The translations under genes were made by a program, and so were the position numbers. The notes beneath the pieces are model-generated. The model was not told the DNA's origin. It saw nothing but the letters and a program-made list of their open reading frames with translations, and did no database searches. 64,000 nucleotides of DNA from Ziziphus jujuba (Eukaryota; Streptophyta; Magnoliopsida; Rosales; Rhamnaceae), in NCBI RefSeq assembly GCF_031755915.1, contig NC_083381.1, positions 1,748,501 to 1,812,500 on the forward strand, read 5' to 3'. Of the stretch, positions 62,045 to 64,000 are shown one piece after another (within the stretch, counting starts at the first letter, position 1; each line of letters begins with the position of its first letter).

Positions 62045-64000
62045 TGTAACACCCCGTCCCGAAGTATATCGAAAATTTCTAAAATTTGACCAAGGTTGAC
62101 CGGGTTTGACCGTCGTTGACCAAGAAGGGGTCAAATGTTGATTTTTTGTTCCTAATGGAATTTCACATTGACTGAGTTATCATTAAAAAGTACACGTTGT
62201 CACGAGTTCATAGACTAGTAGCACGTCAAAAACGGAGTTACGGTTTGAAAGTTATGAGTGAAACAAGTTGAGATCCAAACTGTCCAAGGGGTGCCGGAGT
62301 TGACTTTTTGTTCATACAAGTTGAGCTTTGATTCATGCATGGTTGTGAATTACTCGTCGATACGAGTTCATAGACTAGCAGTACGTCCGATTTGGACATA
62401 TGGTTTGAAAGTTATGGACCTGTAGAGTTTTTCAAATACAGTATTATTTTAATATTATTTTTAAATATGTGAACAGTGTGCCACGTGTGACTTAATCAAA
62501 GGTGCCATGTGTCACTATGGTGAGATGCCACATGTCAACTATGGTTAAATACCATATTATTTTATTATTATTCTATACAATAATATTATTTTAATATTAT
62601 TTAATTATTTTCTTTTCTTTTCTTTTTATTTATTTTTCTTTTTTCTTTTTTCTTTTTTTTTCTTCTTCCCCCACATGGGAAAAAACAGCCCACCCCCCCC
62701 CCCCCCCGAATTCTTTCTTCTTCTTCTTCCTTCTTCTTCTTCCTTTCCTTTCCTTTTCTTCCTCTCGGGTCCTTGCCGTTTCTTAAATTCCGGCCACCGG
62801 ACGGCCACACGTGCCAGCCACCGGTGAAGCCCAGCCATCGGCGACGTGCCCAGATCGTCGGTTGAAGCCGGCGGCGGCTCATTTTGTTTTTCCGGCAATT
62901 CTCGCCGTTTTCGGCCAACCCAGTCTGATTTTCCACCCTTTTTCCCTTATTTTGGGTCCTCTGAGTTCAAATATGGTCTCCAATTGTTTAAATTCAAAGT
63001 GGTTCGCCAGTTATGAGGAGGTGAAGTTCGGCCGGTACTTCCCGGGTAAATTTCGACCACCACCGGCGAAATTGGGGTCAATGGAGTCCGGTAATGTGAT
63101 CCTCGTTCCACAAGCTTCGTTTCGGTATATTACTCGTAAATTTTGGTTAACGTTTGTGTTAGTCCCCCCGGGTACTGGGTATTATTTATCCGAATAAATA
63201 TTAATTTATTTAAGTTGTGTAATATTGTTGTTCTAAGAGTATGTGTGCGTCGTAGAATTAATCCCATAGAGGATCTTGGTTGGATTGCGTGCTCGAGGTG
63301 AGTGATCCACCTTCAAACTTAATTTCGGGTGTTAAATTATATTTATTTTGTGACAATTAAATGTTTGGATTTAATATTTATGTGTTAAATATTTAGCAAA
63401 ATTATATTTGAAATTTTGATGGAACAATTTGAATAAATTGAAATGTATATGTGCATTAAATCATATATGATTTTTGACAAATTATGGAAATTTAGATTTT
63501 ATGGAAATTTGATATTTAAAGGAATTGTAAAAGTAATATTATTTGATTTATTACGGAATTTATTTGTGAATTTATTTTGATTAATAAAAAATACATTTAT
63601 ATAAATTTATGCATTGTGGAAATTATTTTATGGTATTGAGGATTTGTGGAATTAAATTATATATGAAATTCATGTAGTTTTAATATTATTTTTGGTATGA
63701 TTTGATTTTAAATATTTAAAGGAAAATATTGATTTAAGTTATGGTGCTCTCAAAATATATATTTATCCACTTGAAATATTACCTAGTTGATTTTATGATA
63801 TGAGAAAAATTATATATTATTGATGGATTTATGCTGGTGTTATTAAAGAAAAATGTGGGATGGTGAATTTGAAAAATGGTATAATTCCCACGGTGAATTT
63901 TGGAAAAAACTGGGTATTTTAATAATAAATGTGGTTATTTGTTTTTGACGCACTCATACAGTTCTGGTGTTCTGTACTATATATGTGGATGAGCGCGCAA
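62045..64000 (+). mobile_element. LTR copy H, cut by the window end
   Basis: Starts TGTAACACCCCGTCCCG, follows copy F closely over its whole visible length and reaches the first bases of the internal cassette (from 63947) before the window ends. It contains a run of about 15 C (62693-62707). The right end and target duplication are outside the window, so solo status cannot be judged. Confidence 0.8.

Noticed and set aside
1..64000. CRISPR array, tRNA or rRNA gene, viral integration
   Set aside because: No spaced direct repeats, no cloverleaf or rRNA signature, and no virus-type genes were noticed; tandem repeats present are simple or LTR-derived.

Overview
The window is nuclear plant DNA: AT-rich, intron-containing, with many (TA)n, poly-A/T and trinucleotide runs and several layers of retrotransposon debris. 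The gene families (UDP-glycosyltransferase, B-sister MADS-box factor, LRR receptor-like protein, TIR-NBS-LRR remnant) fit a eudicot, probably a rosid. The species cannot be fixed from the sequence alone.

Layout. 1-4300: AT-rich intergenic DNA with a Mutator-type foldback element (2432-3354, near-perfect 9-bp target duplication) and one unidentified exon-like ORF (minus, about 3934-4051). 4331-6831: a UGT71-like glycosyltransferase pseudogene (+), split by a 1.1-kb hAT-type insertion and carrying stops, a deletion and a frameshift. 8669-11297: an intact six-exon B-sister (TT16/ABS-like) MADS-box gene on the minus strand, encoding 234 aa, with a probable 5'UTR intron. 12-21 kb: intergenic AT-rich DNA with small foldback elements (13.7, 14.7, 17.3-17.7 kb) and eroded LTR pieces.

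21.4-35 kb: a nest of long terminal repeats of one family (5' end TGTAACACCCCG, 3' end ...CCTGACA, 2.2-4.4 kb each) with no internal coding region, so most likely solo LTRs of a Ty3/gypsy element. A diverged copy (D) holds a younger copy (A), which holds two more (B and C). Another copy (E) lies just upstream and contains a 418-bp TRIM element.

35-53 kb: an eroded LTR; an apparently intact 894-aa LRR receptor-like protein (minus, 38590-41274); a second TRIM with a perfect 5-bp target duplication; a TIR-NBS-LRR C-terminal remnant; two LINE-type RNase H pieces; and a duplication of the receptor gene's upstream DNA (41.6 and 46.9 kb), the second copy split by another LTR (G). This looks like the decayed edge of a resistance-gene cluster.

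53-64 kb: eroded repeats, then a Ty1/copia gag-pol remnant on the minus strand cut by two more LTRs of the same gypsy family (F at 58287-61643; H from 62045 past the window end).

Only two genes look intact: the MADS-box factor (seed/ovule development by homology) and the receptor-like protein (surface immunity or development by homology). No operon-like or pathway linkage is visible. The most unusual features are the nested LTR family and a conserved 272-287 bp GC-richer cassette in its copies, which is tandemly duplicated in copy E.
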